Source: Bedellia somnulentella (lineage: Eukaryota > Arthropoda > Insecta > Lepidoptera > Bedelliidae). From it: 64,000 bases of DNA. The stretch spans positions 23,162,182-23,226,181 of the forward strand of contig OY755171.1 of NCBI GenBank assembly GCA_963576735.1, written 5' to 3'. This document shows positions 32,590 through 43,659 of the stretch, in pieces. Position 1 is the stretch's first letter. Every line of letters starts with the position of its first letter. Under the pieces are notes generated by a model that did not search any database, was not told the DNA's origin, and worked only from the letters and a program-made list of their open reading frames with translations. A program made the position numbers and the translations under genes.

Positions 32590-33110
32590 TCACGCCCCGT
32601 ATATTCCTGAATAATTGGCAAAGGTACTTAAGAGCTTATTCCATTTGTCTGAATGAAGACGTCTGAAAGCCACTGAATCTGAATTCAGACTAGTGGAATA
32701 ACGTTCAAACTGAAATTTGTGTAGTGGAATAACAAGCGCCTGCGGCAGTAACTTCGAAGGACGTCTGAATTGAGCAACGACAAAGTGTAATGGAATAAGC
32801 TCTTTACTACACTATATAGGACGACGTCCGCGGTCCAGTAGATACGTGAGTAGCTTCTCGGTCCTGAGATTGCGGTTGCGATCCCCGCCGGGATCAACAC
32901 AACAGTTATGTGATGTTATTAATATGTGTGTTATATAGTAAGTTAGTATAACACAATACAAGTTTACTTAGTGTGGAATATAAATAAACCACACATGCGA
33001 CTAGAAATTTAAATGGTGTGAGCCCGATTCAGGGTTCGAACCCACGCCTCTCTGCATGATAAGTGCTTTAGCAATTTATTGATAAATTAATACATACATA
33101 CATACATACA
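32590..33110. repeat. Mixed SINE fragments
   Basis: 32590-32635 resembles a decayed SINE-A 3' end. 32845-32925 is a plus-strand tRNA-like head ('agtagcttctcggtcctgag', 'ggttgcgatccccgc'). 32985-33075 is a minus-strand SINE-A head and leader ('gattcagggttcgaacccac'). A short CATA microsatellite follows at about 33093-33112. Confidence 0.5.
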
Positions 33111-33254
33111 TATTCTCACGCCGTTAGTTCCCATTGGGGTAGGCAGAGACTATCGATCGCCACTTTGTACGATCCTGGCAAACCTCTCTAGCTTCATTCA
33201 CATCCATCAATCTTTTCATACATGCTCTTTTATTCTTCGTACTTCGGAAATTAA

Positions 33255-33505
33255 TACATACATACATATACTCACGGCTATAAATCCCTAGTAGAGGTAG
33301 CTAGAGCTAAGAATTACAAATTCCCCACCCACTTTTGGATGTTAAGTAACGAAAAGTTGGTAAAATAAAGGTTTTTGATGATGGGTCTCCAACTACATCG
33401 CCCAAAAATGTAATAAAAAGCTTCAATACTCTTTGTCGACTCTTACGTTCACCCACGGGAAGAAACGGAGTAGTTCTATTGTAAGCCGACACTACACAAC
33501 TAAAC
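33255..33505 (-). repeat. Repeat-B copy
   Basis: Reverse orientation with 'actcacggctataaatccct', 'gatgggtctccaactacatc' and 'taagccgacactacacaact' in plus-strand reading. Preceded by a CATA-type simple repeat, equivalent to the 3' GTAT tail of other copies. Confidence 0.7.
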
Positions 33506-33779
33506 AAATGCTTGCATATATGTATATTTTTTTTATTTAGTTGTCACTCCTTATTAATGTTTTCCTACATTGTGAGATTTACTTGCCATTTTTAATGACA
33601 CAAGTTTTTGTTTCAGCTTTACCAAAAGTTTGCCAACCGAATAGAAATGAAAGTAAGCAGCATTACTTTGGCTTAGATGAAAGTATGAACGCATTTATTT
33701 AATCTTTGAAATTTAGTTAAAATGCTTAATAATCCTTCGAGCACCAGTTGAATACATTACGTACAACTCTATTACATAC

Positions 33780-34030
33780 TGAATCGACACGAGTTGCGAA
33801 GCGGAGTGTGGTACTCGACTCGAGCAAATTATCGAAGCGCATATTTTCATATTAAAAATGTAAGCGAACAGAGCCGGTTAATTTAATAAGTTCAGATTAC
33901 GCGCGCTTTTTTCGAGCGCCGTCGCTCGGAGTCGGAGTGCAAACTCAATTACATTTCCAATCTGGCAACCCCGGGCGCCGCCGGCCCGCGCACCTCGGTG
34001 TCAATACGTTACGTCTCTCCATTGTTATTT
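33780..34030. promoter_or_regulatory. GC-richer island (possible enhancer)
   Basis: 'gcgaagcggagtgtggtact', 'tttcgagcgccgtcgctcgg' and 'ggcgccgccggcccgcgcac' occur within 250 bp of otherwise AT-rich DNA. No coding exon could be defined. Confidence 0.25.
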
Positions 34031-34539
34031 TGTTATGCATGGATATACCGGAATACATAATTTCAAATCAAATAAGCTGTTTTAACAACTGCAATTCCTA
34101 CGCTTATGTATGGCAGTGAATGTTGGCTGTGACAGAAACGAAAAAGCATAAGATCACAGTAAATGCAGTGAAAATGAGGTTTCCCTAAAAAATGCAATAT
34201 AGGGTAGGTAGATAGGGAGTATGGTGAAAGTGAAGAAAAGTCGTGAAAAGTGGTGTGTGAAAGATGATATTGTATAAAAAAAGATCACAAGAAATTAATA
34301 GAGCCTGTGGGGATGGTAATGTCAACAAATAAAGAATATTAAAAATGCTTAAAAAGGCCAAATACCGCACCGTAACCAAATTGCATTATCATTGAGATCC
34401 AACGTAGTCTCTTTGAGTAACTTAATAATTGGAGTTGTCATTTTCTACAAACATATTTTCCTTAAGATTACTGCACTTTTTTACAGCACAGTGTTTTTCT
34501 TCCAGTGCCAGACACAATCTATGTATATTTGTGAGTCCG

Positions 34540-34680
34540 ATGTCGTGTCAGATAGCCAATTAGAACCGCCGCCGCCGCCGCAACCGACGCCGCGACCAAT
34601 GAGCCGCCTTCCCGCGCATTATGAATTGCCGCCAATAACGAGCAACTCGAGAACTGACAGCTCATTGCTGAAATGTTTCA
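34540..34680. promoter_or_regulatory. CCG-rich island (possible enhancer)
   Basis: Contains a (CCG)n run at about 34566-34580, 'gccaattagaacc' and 'cgcgcattatgaattgccgc'. The ORF through it (Pro-rich) is produced by the triplet run and has no start context or splice sites. Confidence 0.25.
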
Positions 34681-34844
34681 TGGTAACTTTATACTTTTAC
34701 ATTTTATAATACGGGCAAAAAAACTAGAAATCAATCTTGCCATTTTGTGTATAATAATAAAGTATCTCATTTTTTTTAGGAATATTGCCAAAGGAAGTCG
34801 TGATAAAGTTCCAGTTCTTAGGATAGGGGTTTATATTCAAAGTT

Positions 34845-35125
34845 ACCTAGTGTTCAGAGTACCCACGTTTTGCTTGGACAGTGTACTTACGTGATAAGGG
34901 GCAGGCCTATCGCCGTTTTGAAAGAATACACAGTCACATGACTAAGTACAACTCAGCCATTGGGATTTCCTCACGATGTTTTCCCTCACCGTTAACAACC
35001 ATGATAAATTAACCACACATATGACTTTAGAAAAGACAAATTGGTGTAGGCCTGACCTGGGATTTGAACCCCCATCGTCTGCACGATAAGCGGTGTTCTA
35101 CTCACTGAGCTATCACGGTTGCTAT
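34845..35125 (-). repeat. SINE-A copy with head
   Basis: From 'acccacgttttgcttggaca' through 'ggggcaggcctatcgccgtt' and 'aaaagacaaattggtgtagg' to the tRNA-like head 'tgggatttgaacccccatcg...ctactcactgagctatcacg'. The 3' terminal part is missing. Confidence 0.75.
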
Positions 35126-35179
35126 GAACATATAAATTTACATATAATAAGAAACCGCTTTATTCTACTTAATCTAAGA

Positions 35180-35395
35180 TAAGAGGAGCACAGCTGGCAG
35201 CTAGAGCGTGATTCCTCGCACGTCCCGCCGAGATTGATATTAGATCGGAACGAGGCGGATCTACGTGTTTGGCTTCCATCGCTACCTGCCGCCGATATTG
35301 CACCAGCGGCCTCCCACTGGCCCGGCAATGGATGCCGCACGACGTGATAATTTCACTATGCAGTACGTTGTATGCGGGCATCTACTACTGTCTCC
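35180..35395. promoter_or_regulatory. GC-richer island (possible enhancer)
   Basis: About 215 bp: 'agctggcagctagagcgtga', 'cgaggcggatctacgtgttt' and 'caccagcggcctcccactgg'. It follows directly after a SINE-A copy. Both strands carry short ORFs without motifs. Confidence 0.25.
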
Positions 35396-35594
35396 ACTTC
35401 ATTAGCGTATGAGGTTATGGTTTAGCCGAGTAGACACATAGATTACTTTACGCCAGATATCTCCGAAGGGGTAGCTCTGGTACAATTTTTTTTCTTCCGG
35501 TTTTTATTCAGCTGGAATTAGAAGCACTCTCATTTTGGCTAGAGAGAGTACTTACTTACGTAATAAAGAAATATACGGACATATTATACACAGA

Positions 35595-35815
35595 TCAAGT
35601 TGGCCCCTAACTAACTAGAACTTGTATTATGGGATACGAACTCAATAAATATATAAATAATACACATATAAAATTATAAATGTCATCCAAGACTAAGAAA
35701 CCACAATTTATGCTCATCATCATCACATAAATATTTGAATATTGCGGGGATCAAACCCGCAACCTTCGGACCGAGAAGCTAGTCACCTATCCACTCGGTC
35801 ACAGAAGCCAAGCGG
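35595..35815 (-). repeat. SINE of a different family (tRNA-like head)
   Basis: The head at 35735-35812 reads on the minus strand 'gcttctgtgaccgagtggat' (A-box) and 'ttgcgggtttgatccccgca' (B-box). The body extends to 'ctaactagaacttgtattat'. The head at 32845-32925 is related. Confidence 0.65.
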
Positions 35816-35827
35816 GGAAAAGATAGT

Positions 35828-36864
35828 AAATAAAAAACAAAAACAAAAACTTCAAATTAAAAACTAAACAGAAAAAAAAACAAATATTGTTACTTAAAAC
35901 TATATTATTATTTTTTATTTAAAAAAGAACCGCCTTCAAAAATCCAACTGAAAAGTTTAAAATAATTTTTATTTGTTTTATTATGTACAACTCTATTCAA
36001 CTTCTTCTTTTTGAAGTCGGTGCCAAACCAATTTTCATGACAAAGAAGAACGAATATTAGTGGCCCGCCCAAGTGGAGTGAGTTCTCCACCCCATCAGCG
36101 TATGTCATCCTTATAAGCCTTCCTTTTTAATCAATTAATAAAAAAAATCGCATCAAAATTCATTTCGTAGTTTTACAGATTAAAGTATACATAAGGATGT
36201 CCCTATATCCCAGACAGGGAGAGAGAAAGCGACTTTGTTTTATACTATGTAGTGATTTAGATTCTCGATCGTCTTTTTACAAAGTGTTAGAAGTATTGGT
36301 TGTGCCAACTCGGTGCATGCATGTCTCTGTCGAATTGTTATTTCCGTTAGTTTGAAATCTGATAATCTTACATAACCTAACCTAACGTTAGTTTACTATC
36401 TCGCTATCTATTTAAAATTATAATTTACTAGTATTTACAGTTTTACGGTGACATGTATATTATGATAATTTCTCTGCGGAGTGCGACGCATGCACACCAG
36501 GCTAAGCACCGCTCACTGTCCCCCAATTCCATCCTTTATAAAGTGACGTCGTTGCGAGCGGATGAAATTTCTTGATTTTTGAGCGCGATTGTGTTACTGT
36601 GTGTCGATTGATTTATTATTCGTATGGTTTTCTCTATGTAGCAATTTTCATTTTGGATTTGTCTGTTTGGCACCGACTTCAAAAAGAAGAAGTTGAAAAG
36701 AGTTGTACATAATAAAACAAATAAAAATTATTTTAAACTTTTCAGTTGGATTTTTGAAGGCGGTTCTTTTTTAAATAAAAAATAATAATATAGTTTTAAG
36801 TAACAATATTTGTTTTTTTTTCTGTTTAGTTTTTAATTTGAAGTTTTTGTTTTTTATTTTATAC
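35828..36864. mobile_element. Fold-back MITE with about 200-bp inverted arms
   Basis: The left arm (35828-36031) and right arm (36662-36864) are near-perfect reverse complements, sharing 'tggatttttgaaggcggttc' and 'gaagtcggtgccaaac' on opposite strands. The 630-bp interior has no ORF with a recognisable protein. The exact ends and target duplication are unclear because both outer edges are A/T runs. Confidence 0.7.
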
Positions 36865-37679
36865 TTTTTAGTGATAAGTTCTTAAATCACTCTGAGTTTT
36901 TTTAGTGAATTAGTGATAGTTTTTAGAGGTAAGTTTTACTGTCCGTTTATTTTATAGTTTTTTTAACAGGTAGTTATAATATTTGTTATTATGACTTTAG
37001 CTTACTTGTTACTATTTTGTTTACCTGCGGGCCTAGATAGAAAATCAAAGGATGCTTTAAGGAAAAGTCGCGTAAGGGAGAACGAAACACCCATCGAAAA
37101 AAAACAAAGACTTCAGCAGGGCAAGCACGAGCCGTATTTAAACTAGTAATCGCGTGGGATAAAGCAGCCATCTTTTACGCACTTACTTAGTATCGTATAC
37201 TGCCATCTCATTCTAACCGTTATCGTGTCGATAACTCGTGCTTGCCCTTCAGAATGAGAGAGATCGTCAGCGTGCTGCTCTTGCTGCCGAAACAGATGAG
37301 CCAAGAGAAGTTCACCTATCACAAATGCGAAGAAACACTCTTATATATATGTAGCGTTGAGTCGTGTGAAATTCCTTGATGAGATGGCTTTAAGTGATAT
37401 AGATTCAAAGAAATTACTTAACCATCCCCATGACGAAAGAGCCTTGATTGCCTTGAAAAAACTTTATTAACATATATTGATAAATCTCTGTCTAGTATTG
37501 ATAACTTTACATACATTCTTATATTTCAAACTAAGAAACCTCCTTTTTTTCGAGTCGGTTAAAGAACTTAAACCTTCTCCTGCATGTGATAACATAAACT
37601 GATAACTCTTTGTCTTATAATAACTTAGAACCTTCAAACTTACATACAAACTTATAGATGAAACTCAGAAACTCCTTTT

Positions 37680-38290
37680 TTGAGACGGTTAGATCACTAA
37701 AACCTTGTCCTGAAAGTAACAAGTAGTTTTCTGAAAATCGCATCCAAATAGCTTAAACGAAACGCGAGATAATCGCCGACCAACATACATACATGCAGGT
37801 CAAACACAGAACCTCCTTTCTTTTAGAGTCGGTTAAATCACTTAACCCATCTTCTAAATGTAACGACTACTTTTCTGAAAACCGCATCCAAATAGCTTAA
37901 GCCAAACGTGAGATAATCGCGGACCAACAGACATACATACATGTCAAACACAGAACCTCCTTTCTTTTTTTGGTCGGTTAAGGCACTAAAACCTTCTCCT
38001 AAATGTAACGAATACTTTTCTGAAAACCGCATCCAAATAGCTTAAGCCAAACGTGAGATAATCGCGGACCAACAGACATACATACAGGTCAAACACAGAA
38101 CCCCGTTTCTTTTTTTGGTCGGTTAAGGCACTAAAACCTTCTCCTAAATGTAACAAATACTGTTCTGAAAACCGCATCCAAATAGCTTTAGCCAAACTCG
38201 AGATAATCGCGGACAATTATACATACATACATACATACATACATACATACATACATACAAACAATCGAACTGAGAACCTCCTTTTTTGAA
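37680..38290. repeat. 145-bp tandem repeat, about four units
   Basis: 'gcatccaaatagctt' recurs at about 37741, 37885, 38030 and 38175, spacing 144-145 bp. Each unit also has 'agaacctcctttcttt', 'ggtcggttaa-gcactaaaacc', 'gagataatcgc' and a short CATA run. The units are not a multiple of three, so the small ORFs over them are not genes. The last unit has a long CATA expansion (38220-38262). Confidence 0.85.
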
Positions 38291-38319
38291 GTCGGTTAAA
38301 TAAAGGTGGTTAGTGTCAA

Positions 38320-38395
38320 TACCCATAGTCGTGTCTTACGAACCCCCACGGGAAGAAATGGGTTAGTGCTATTCAAAGCAGACTGCACACAGAAT
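38320..38395 (-). repeat. Repeat-B 5' fragment
   Basis: 'cacgggaagaaatgggttag' and 'tgctattcaaagcagactgc' in plus reading; a diverged head only. Confidence 0.5.
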
Positions 38396-38674
38396 GTATA
38401 TTATCTCACTGCTTTAAGTACTCCTGCAAATAAATAAGTAAATGCCATATTTTTTAGGTTGCAATGTAAAATACATTGGAAATGAGTGCAAACGAAACAA
38501 ATTTTATAATTCGTTCAAATGAATGCGGAATTTCATTTCCGAATCAAACCATTTTTATTTTGAGGTATCTGTAGTATGTGTATTTTACATAAACAGAAAT
38601 TATACTATTACGGTGAGGATCACAACTGCATAGAGGCAATGTATGCGTCCAGATCAAAAGAAACAATGAAATAC

Positions 38675-38850
38675 TGCTCGTTGCAAACACCGGCAGCGCG
38701 GCGGCGGCGGCGCGGGATGGGGCCCGCGGGAGCATGGACACGCAAAAATGCTCGCAATTTATCGATAATTTCCTGCGAGACCGCTATCACACCACTATTC
38801 GACATTTTATCGGCGTCATATATTAAACGAGCTGTAAAAATTAATGCGCT
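38675..38850. promoter_or_regulatory. GC-richer island with GCG run (possible enhancer)
   Basis: 'caccggcagcgcggcggcgg' followed by 'tttatcgataatttcctgcg' and 'gacattttatcggcgtcata'. ORFs on both strands come from the triplet-rich part. Regulatory role inferred. Confidence 0.22.
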
Positions 38851-39211
38851 AGTCAGCGGCAGGAATAACTGTTTAAAATTTTACTATTAACTACTAGGTA
38901 CTTACTAATTACATTGGTCAATATTTACAATCGTTTTTGTGGTTAAAATAACTTGTAAATTATAATGAGCTATGATAAAGTTACCCTCAACATAAGTACT
39001 TGTACAGTAAGGGCATATGCGTACTAAACTGACCAATTAACTCAACGGCACATCAAAACATAAAGAATTCAAGCAAAGGACAATATACCTAGTATTGATA
39101 AATCATGTTGCAACTTATATGAATTTAGTGAAGACCGCCGCCCTAATACACGGGCCAGTAATTTTTGAAGAAAGGTAAGAATAAATAAATACATTTCAAG
39201 TTTAAGACTCA

Positions 39212-39470
39212 AGCCTTCACGCGCCGTTTACTCACGTGATAGGGGGGGGGGGCAGACTTATCGCCATTTTGTACAAATACACTGACCCACATGACCAAGA
39301 ACAACTCAGCACTGTGCGTTTCCTCACGATGTGTTCCCTCACTGTTACCATCCACGATAAAGTAAGACAAATTGGTGTAGGCCTGAATGACCCGGAATGA
39401 ATTAGAATCCACGCCTGTTTGCGTGATAGGCGTTGCTCTACCCACTGAGCTATCACGGTTGTTATCAATA
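39212..39470 (-). repeat. SINE-A copy with head
   Basis: 'ctcacgtgataggggggggg', 'gtttcctcacgatgtgttcc', 'agacaaattggtgtaggcct' and head 'ctctacccactgagctatca'. The G run at 39241-39250 is expanded. The 3' end is missing. Confidence 0.7.
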
Positions 39471-39984
39471 AATTAATGTATTTGTTAAAAATAAATATGA
39501 GCATAGAATTATAAAACTTTGAGTTATGCTTCAAGTCACAGTAAGCATTTCAGTGTTTGACTCTCTAAGGAACTACCAACATACAAACTTTTAACTATAG
39601 TCTCTGCCTACCTCAATAGGATATAAGGGCGTGAGTATTTTGAAACTTTCCAATGTGGAGCCAGTAGTGTCGAATAGGATTATCAAACATTTAAAATATT
39701 GAGGTAAACGGATGTGGAGTGAAGGAATTTAATTAGGCCAAGTTATCCAACAGACCTCTGCAAGGCGCGCTGACACCGTGACACCGCAAAGATTACAAAC
39801 ACACACACATACATACATACACATCCTTGACTGTCCGTGTCCGTGACAACTCAAAGGCGCTAGTTTTAAAAAACATAAATCAAAATATAAATATAAATTA
39901 AACTTTAAGTAAAACAAATTTGAGAGCGATAACCAAAGAAAAACACTAGTAACCTACGCAAAAAAGCAAAATAATTCTGTGTGT

Positions 39985-39985
39985 G

Positions 39986-40033
<48 letters not shown>

Positions 40034-40072
40034 TGTGTGTGGTGTGTGTGTGTGGTGTGTGTGTGTGCGTAA
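39985..40072. repeat. (TG)n microsatellite
   Basis: About 85 bp of TG/CA dinucleotides with scattered TGG interruptions. Confidence 0.95.
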
Positions 40073-40074
40073 TG

Positions 40075-41176
40075 ATGAGGTTGTCCAGCACTTTTATACA
40101 TTAATGGGTTCGGTAATTTTATACCGGTGTTTGTACTTATAAGCAACTCTATCTGTCATAGTTTAATATTTTTACCCAATTAGTTAAAAGTTTTTTGACT
40201 TCATATTGTTGTTTGGGGTAGATATCTAGAGTTTTATTTAGTGTATTATGTAAACGGGCTGATTGTGTTTCGAATTGTTTCATAGCAAACTTAGACTTTC
40301 TGGTGAATCAATTCGGTATGCAAAGTTTTACTAAAGTGATGCTGATTACGAAACCATTTCGAGATATTATGGTTATAAACAATATTATCTTGAAATTATA
40401 TCAATTGAAGCTAAGATGACTGTTATTTTATCAAAAAACTGTAACAGTGTTTGACCTTCAATGTTGTTTCAAAGACATACGGTTTTGCAGTTTATTAATA
40501 AAATATCGAAAATCATAGGTTTGTTTAGTATAATATCGTAATAATTTCATTTGACATCACAAGTTCGTGACATGTTTTGCAATCAGCAACATTTTTATAA
40601 GACATCTCGCTTCATTTGCATGTCGCTACGTGATTGTATCGATCGATGACGTCATTAAGTACAAAAGTTGAACAATCTTTAAAAAATCATAACTTTACAA
40701 TTACTCATTTTAAATGGAAAATATTCAAATTAGTCTTTTATTTTCGTGTTTACTATCGAATAAAAATATTTAATAAATACCAAAAAAATACTTTGGATAC
40801 CGAATTATCTTGTTAGAATAGCAAAGGATTAGAAAAACTTTTAATTGCACATCAGACTATTAAAATTAATATATGATAAATACTATAATAAATGAAAATA
40901 AAAAGTATTATTTGCCAAGTAACATATAACACCATTTGTACTTAAACTAATGATTTATTGTTTTACAAATTGTAAGTTATTAGGTAGCTATTCTTTAGGT
41001 TTTTTCAACAAATCAAGAGGTCGAGTAGATAAACAAATTATTAATTATCCTAGTGGCTTGTAGTAAAAAACAAAACAATAAAATTCTAGTACCTAAACTA
41101 GGCCAGCCTGTACCTTAGGTACTAGCTTCTTCCCATAGTTTTCATAAATTATAATAATGATAATAATAATTTATTT
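40075..41176. other. AT-rich non-coding stretch
   Basis: No gene, RNA or repeat family recognised. The only ORF (40634-40816) lacks any motif. Confidence 0.35.
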
Positions 41177-41190
41177 AAATTCCAACTGCA

Positions 41191-41555
41191 ACCGTGATAG
41201 CCCAGTGGGTAGAACACTCGGTTATCTTGCAAACGACTAGTGTTCAAATCCTGGGTCGGGCCTACACCAATTTGTCTTTTCTAAAGACATATGTGTGGTT
41301 AATTTATCATGGTTGTTAACGGTGAGGGAAAACATCGTGAGGAAACCCACATGGCTGACTTGTACTTAGTCATGTGACAGTGTATTCGTACAAAACGGCG
41401 ATAGGCCTGCCCCCTATCACGTGAGTACACTGTCCATGCAAAACGTGGGTACTCTGAACACCAGGTGACAAAGTCACGTGATGTTCAGAAGTATTAGTAC
41501 CTCTGCCAACCCCTTCGGGGATATTCGGCGTGAACGTTTATGTTATGTATTATGT
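41191..41555 (+). repeat. SINE-A, full-length reference copy with target duplication
   Basis: 365 bp flanked by a 14-bp direct duplication AAATTCCAACTGCA (41177-41190 and 41556-41569). The head has an A-box side 'gtgatagcccagtgggtaga' and B-box 'gtgttcaaatcc'. The middle includes 'cacgtgagtacactgtccat' and 'caggtgacaaagtcacgtga'. The end is 'ccccttcggggatattcggc' then an ATGTT-type tail. This is a Pol III-type retroposon, presumably mobilised by a LINE. It defines the ends of the family used in this annotation. Confidence 0.9.
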
Positions 41556-41569
41556 AAATTCCAACTGCA

Positions 41570-42244
41570 CAATTACAGCTTTGTATAGTTTACAGAGTAG
41601 GTTGAGTGCAACATTTAACCGTGTTTGCATTATTGATAATATTGGTAGCCCCTACACTAGTACATTTCAATTTAGCAGACACATAATTCTTTAAGAGCTA
41701 GGTAAGGTAGGAGCAGAGCGTTATTATAAAGTTGTGTAGTTATGAATCATAGTTTTATGTTTGACTAAAACCCTAGTAAAATATCTCCCGTAATTATGGA
41801 AATTAATCCCGGAACACAAACAGTACGTATTTAGCTACACGAAGACATGTTAAATCTACATCGAGATAGCCTAAAATCAAGTACAGTAATACATTGTGCT
41901 GTGGTAGCCCAACGATTATGAAGACACAGAATTAGAAATAAAAGAAAAAACATCTTTTTAGTCTGTGATAAAAATTACACTTTTTAAACTCTCGCGGTTT
42001 TTAGACGCTATATATTATAAAAATCGGGATCAACCGACGAATAGTTTAAATCACTTACGTGATAATATATGTTTTGGCGTGTATGTACTCTTTGTGACTC
42101 TAAATACATATATAGCGGACGAGCTGTCACATATTCAGAATGTGCTGCGTGATAATGGCTACAAGCTGGGGGCGAACCGGGAATCTAGACGCAGAAATAG
42201 GATTAAATCATTTCACAAGATTTAATCTAATCATAGTAACACCC
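41570..42244. other. AT-rich non-coding stretch
   Basis: The 86-aa ORF at 41965-42225 has no recognised motif or splice context. Nothing else is seen. Confidence 0.35.
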
Positions 42245-42450
42245 TGAGATGAACAATAATTGTTTAAAAAGCGCCGTATGTATGCAACCGGCGGCGGCGG
42301 CGGCGGCGGGCGGCGTGGGTCTTCTAATTACCGAGCGCATTATCCGCTCTGACGTCGCATGCAAACCACGTCGCTCATTACAGCGCCTCCGCCTCACTAC
42401 ACCGCACCGCCATACTCTTTGCCCATTATTATCACATCTGGCGCACCAAG
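42245..42450. promoter_or_regulatory. GC-rich island with GCG run (possible enhancer)
   Basis: A (GGC)n run at about 42286-42310, then 'cttctaattaccgagcgcat' and 'cactacaccgcaccgccata'. ORFs of about 120 aa exist on both strands over the same bases, which argues against either being coding. Confidence 0.28.
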
Positions 42451-42744
42451 CAATCAATGCTATTATTAGTTGTAAATTGACAGTTTTGACGAATTTAAAG
42501 CGTACATCTCCTGTCTCACAATTAGCAACGGAAGTGCTGAGAAGTGTGAAGTTATGTAACTGTATTAGTTTCATACTCAGCCGCTCCCATGCAGGTTCTA
42601 CAAAGGGCCTCGTACTATGAGTCTGCTACTTCACAGGTTCATTCAATAATCACTATACTTCAAACCGTCAATATTTGCACATTTTGGATTTATATAGAAG
42701 AAGGAATAAACATATTATGCCATACACTTAAATTAGCGTAAATG

Positions 42745-43000
42745 TAGTGTCGGCTTCGACCAACACTACCCCATTTCTTCCGGTGGGTGTGCATAAGAGG
42801 CGACTAATGGTGTTGAGGCTTTTAAGGTATTTTTGGGCGATGCGGTTGGAGACCCATCACCAAAAATAACCTTTATACTGGCATCTTTTCCCCACTCAAC
42901 TTTCCAAAAGTGGCTGAGGAATTTCTTATTTCTTAGCTCTGGCTACCCCTTGTAAGGATTTATAGCCGTGAGTATATGTATGTATGTATGTATGTACTTA
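42745..43000 (+). repeat. Repeat-B full copy with GTAT tail
   Basis: 'tagtgtcggcttcgaccaac', 'tttttgggcgatgcggttgg', 'aaaagtggctgaggaatttc' and 'atagccgtgagtatatgtat', then (GTAT)n. About 255 bp. Confidence 0.75.
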
Positions 43001-43074
43001 AATAATGAATAGCCCTTCGCGTTGAAACAATACACTGATACAATTTAATGTTTTTTGACATGAATTCCTCATGT

Positions 43075-43245
43075 GGGGATTATTACTCATAAATAAAAGA
43101 TGTTATTAAAGGAAAGAAAAATTTCGACACTGGCGGGGTTTGAACCCGCGACCTTCGGGTATACGCCCCCGTCGCTCTGCCAACTAAGCTACAGTGTCAG
43201 TTGGCATCCAGCGCGAAATTTCTCTATCCTTTGTTTCTTTTTTAC
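43075..43245 (-). repeat. SINE-C copy with tRNA-like head
   Basis: The head (43126-43198, 73 nt) can be folded on the minus strand. The acceptor GACACTG pairs with CAGTGTC, and the T-arm GCGGG-TTCAAAC-CCCGC is perfect. The D-arm is good. The anticodon arm has only four pairs and an 8-nt loop, so it is not a standard tRNA. Both flanks continue into sequence shared with the copies at 44355-44545 and 3740-3905, showing it is a SINE. Confidence 0.7.
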
Positions 43246-43439
43246 ACGTTCAAGTAGTGATACAATTTAAGAGTAATACACTGATACAATTTTATAAAAC
43301 TTTTGTACACAATTTGTTATTTCATTCAGCTGGGTGTTTTCCAATAACAACTTTTTTAGTTCTCTCATTCAAAAAGTTAAGCTAATTTCGTAAGAAAACC
43401 AAACTTACTTCCCAGGTTCATATCCGGATAAAAAATATT

Positions 43440-43580
43440 AATATTCCGATGACGTTTATCCAAAACACAGCGGATCAGCCGCACTAAGTAACCCGACCTC
43501 GAGCGCGGAATACCGACGAGACGCGGCGCGGGACGATCGTCATCTGTCTTACACGATATTGATGAGCGAGCGATGACTTG
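43440..43580. promoter_or_regulatory. GC-richer island (possible enhancer)
   Basis: 'acacagcggatcagccgcac', 'ctcgagcgcggaataccgac' and 'cgcggcgcgggacgatcgtc'. No repeat or gene recognised. Function inferred from composition. Confidence 0.22.
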
Positions 43581-43659
43581 ATTAATACCACTTCTATGAC
43601 TACACGCTTGGGGCATAGTATCAAATGTTTTATTTTATTAATACATACATTACGTTTAC

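Noticed and set aside
37467..38326. Series of 60-76 aa minus-strand ORFs with similar peptides
   Set aside because: They come from the 145-bp tandem repeat, whose unit length is not a multiple of three.
39985..40072. Possible CRISPR-like regular repeat array
   Set aside because: It is a simple TG microsatellite. No array of unique spacers exists anywhere in the window, and the DNA is eukaryotic.
42227..42620. ORFs of 115 and 123 aa on opposite strands
   Set aside because: Same reason: a GGC run opens several frames. No start context, splice site or family.
43126..43198. Functional tRNA gene
   Set aside because: The anticodon arm has four pairs and an 8-nt loop, and the flanks are shared with two other dispersed copies, so a SINE head is the better explanation.
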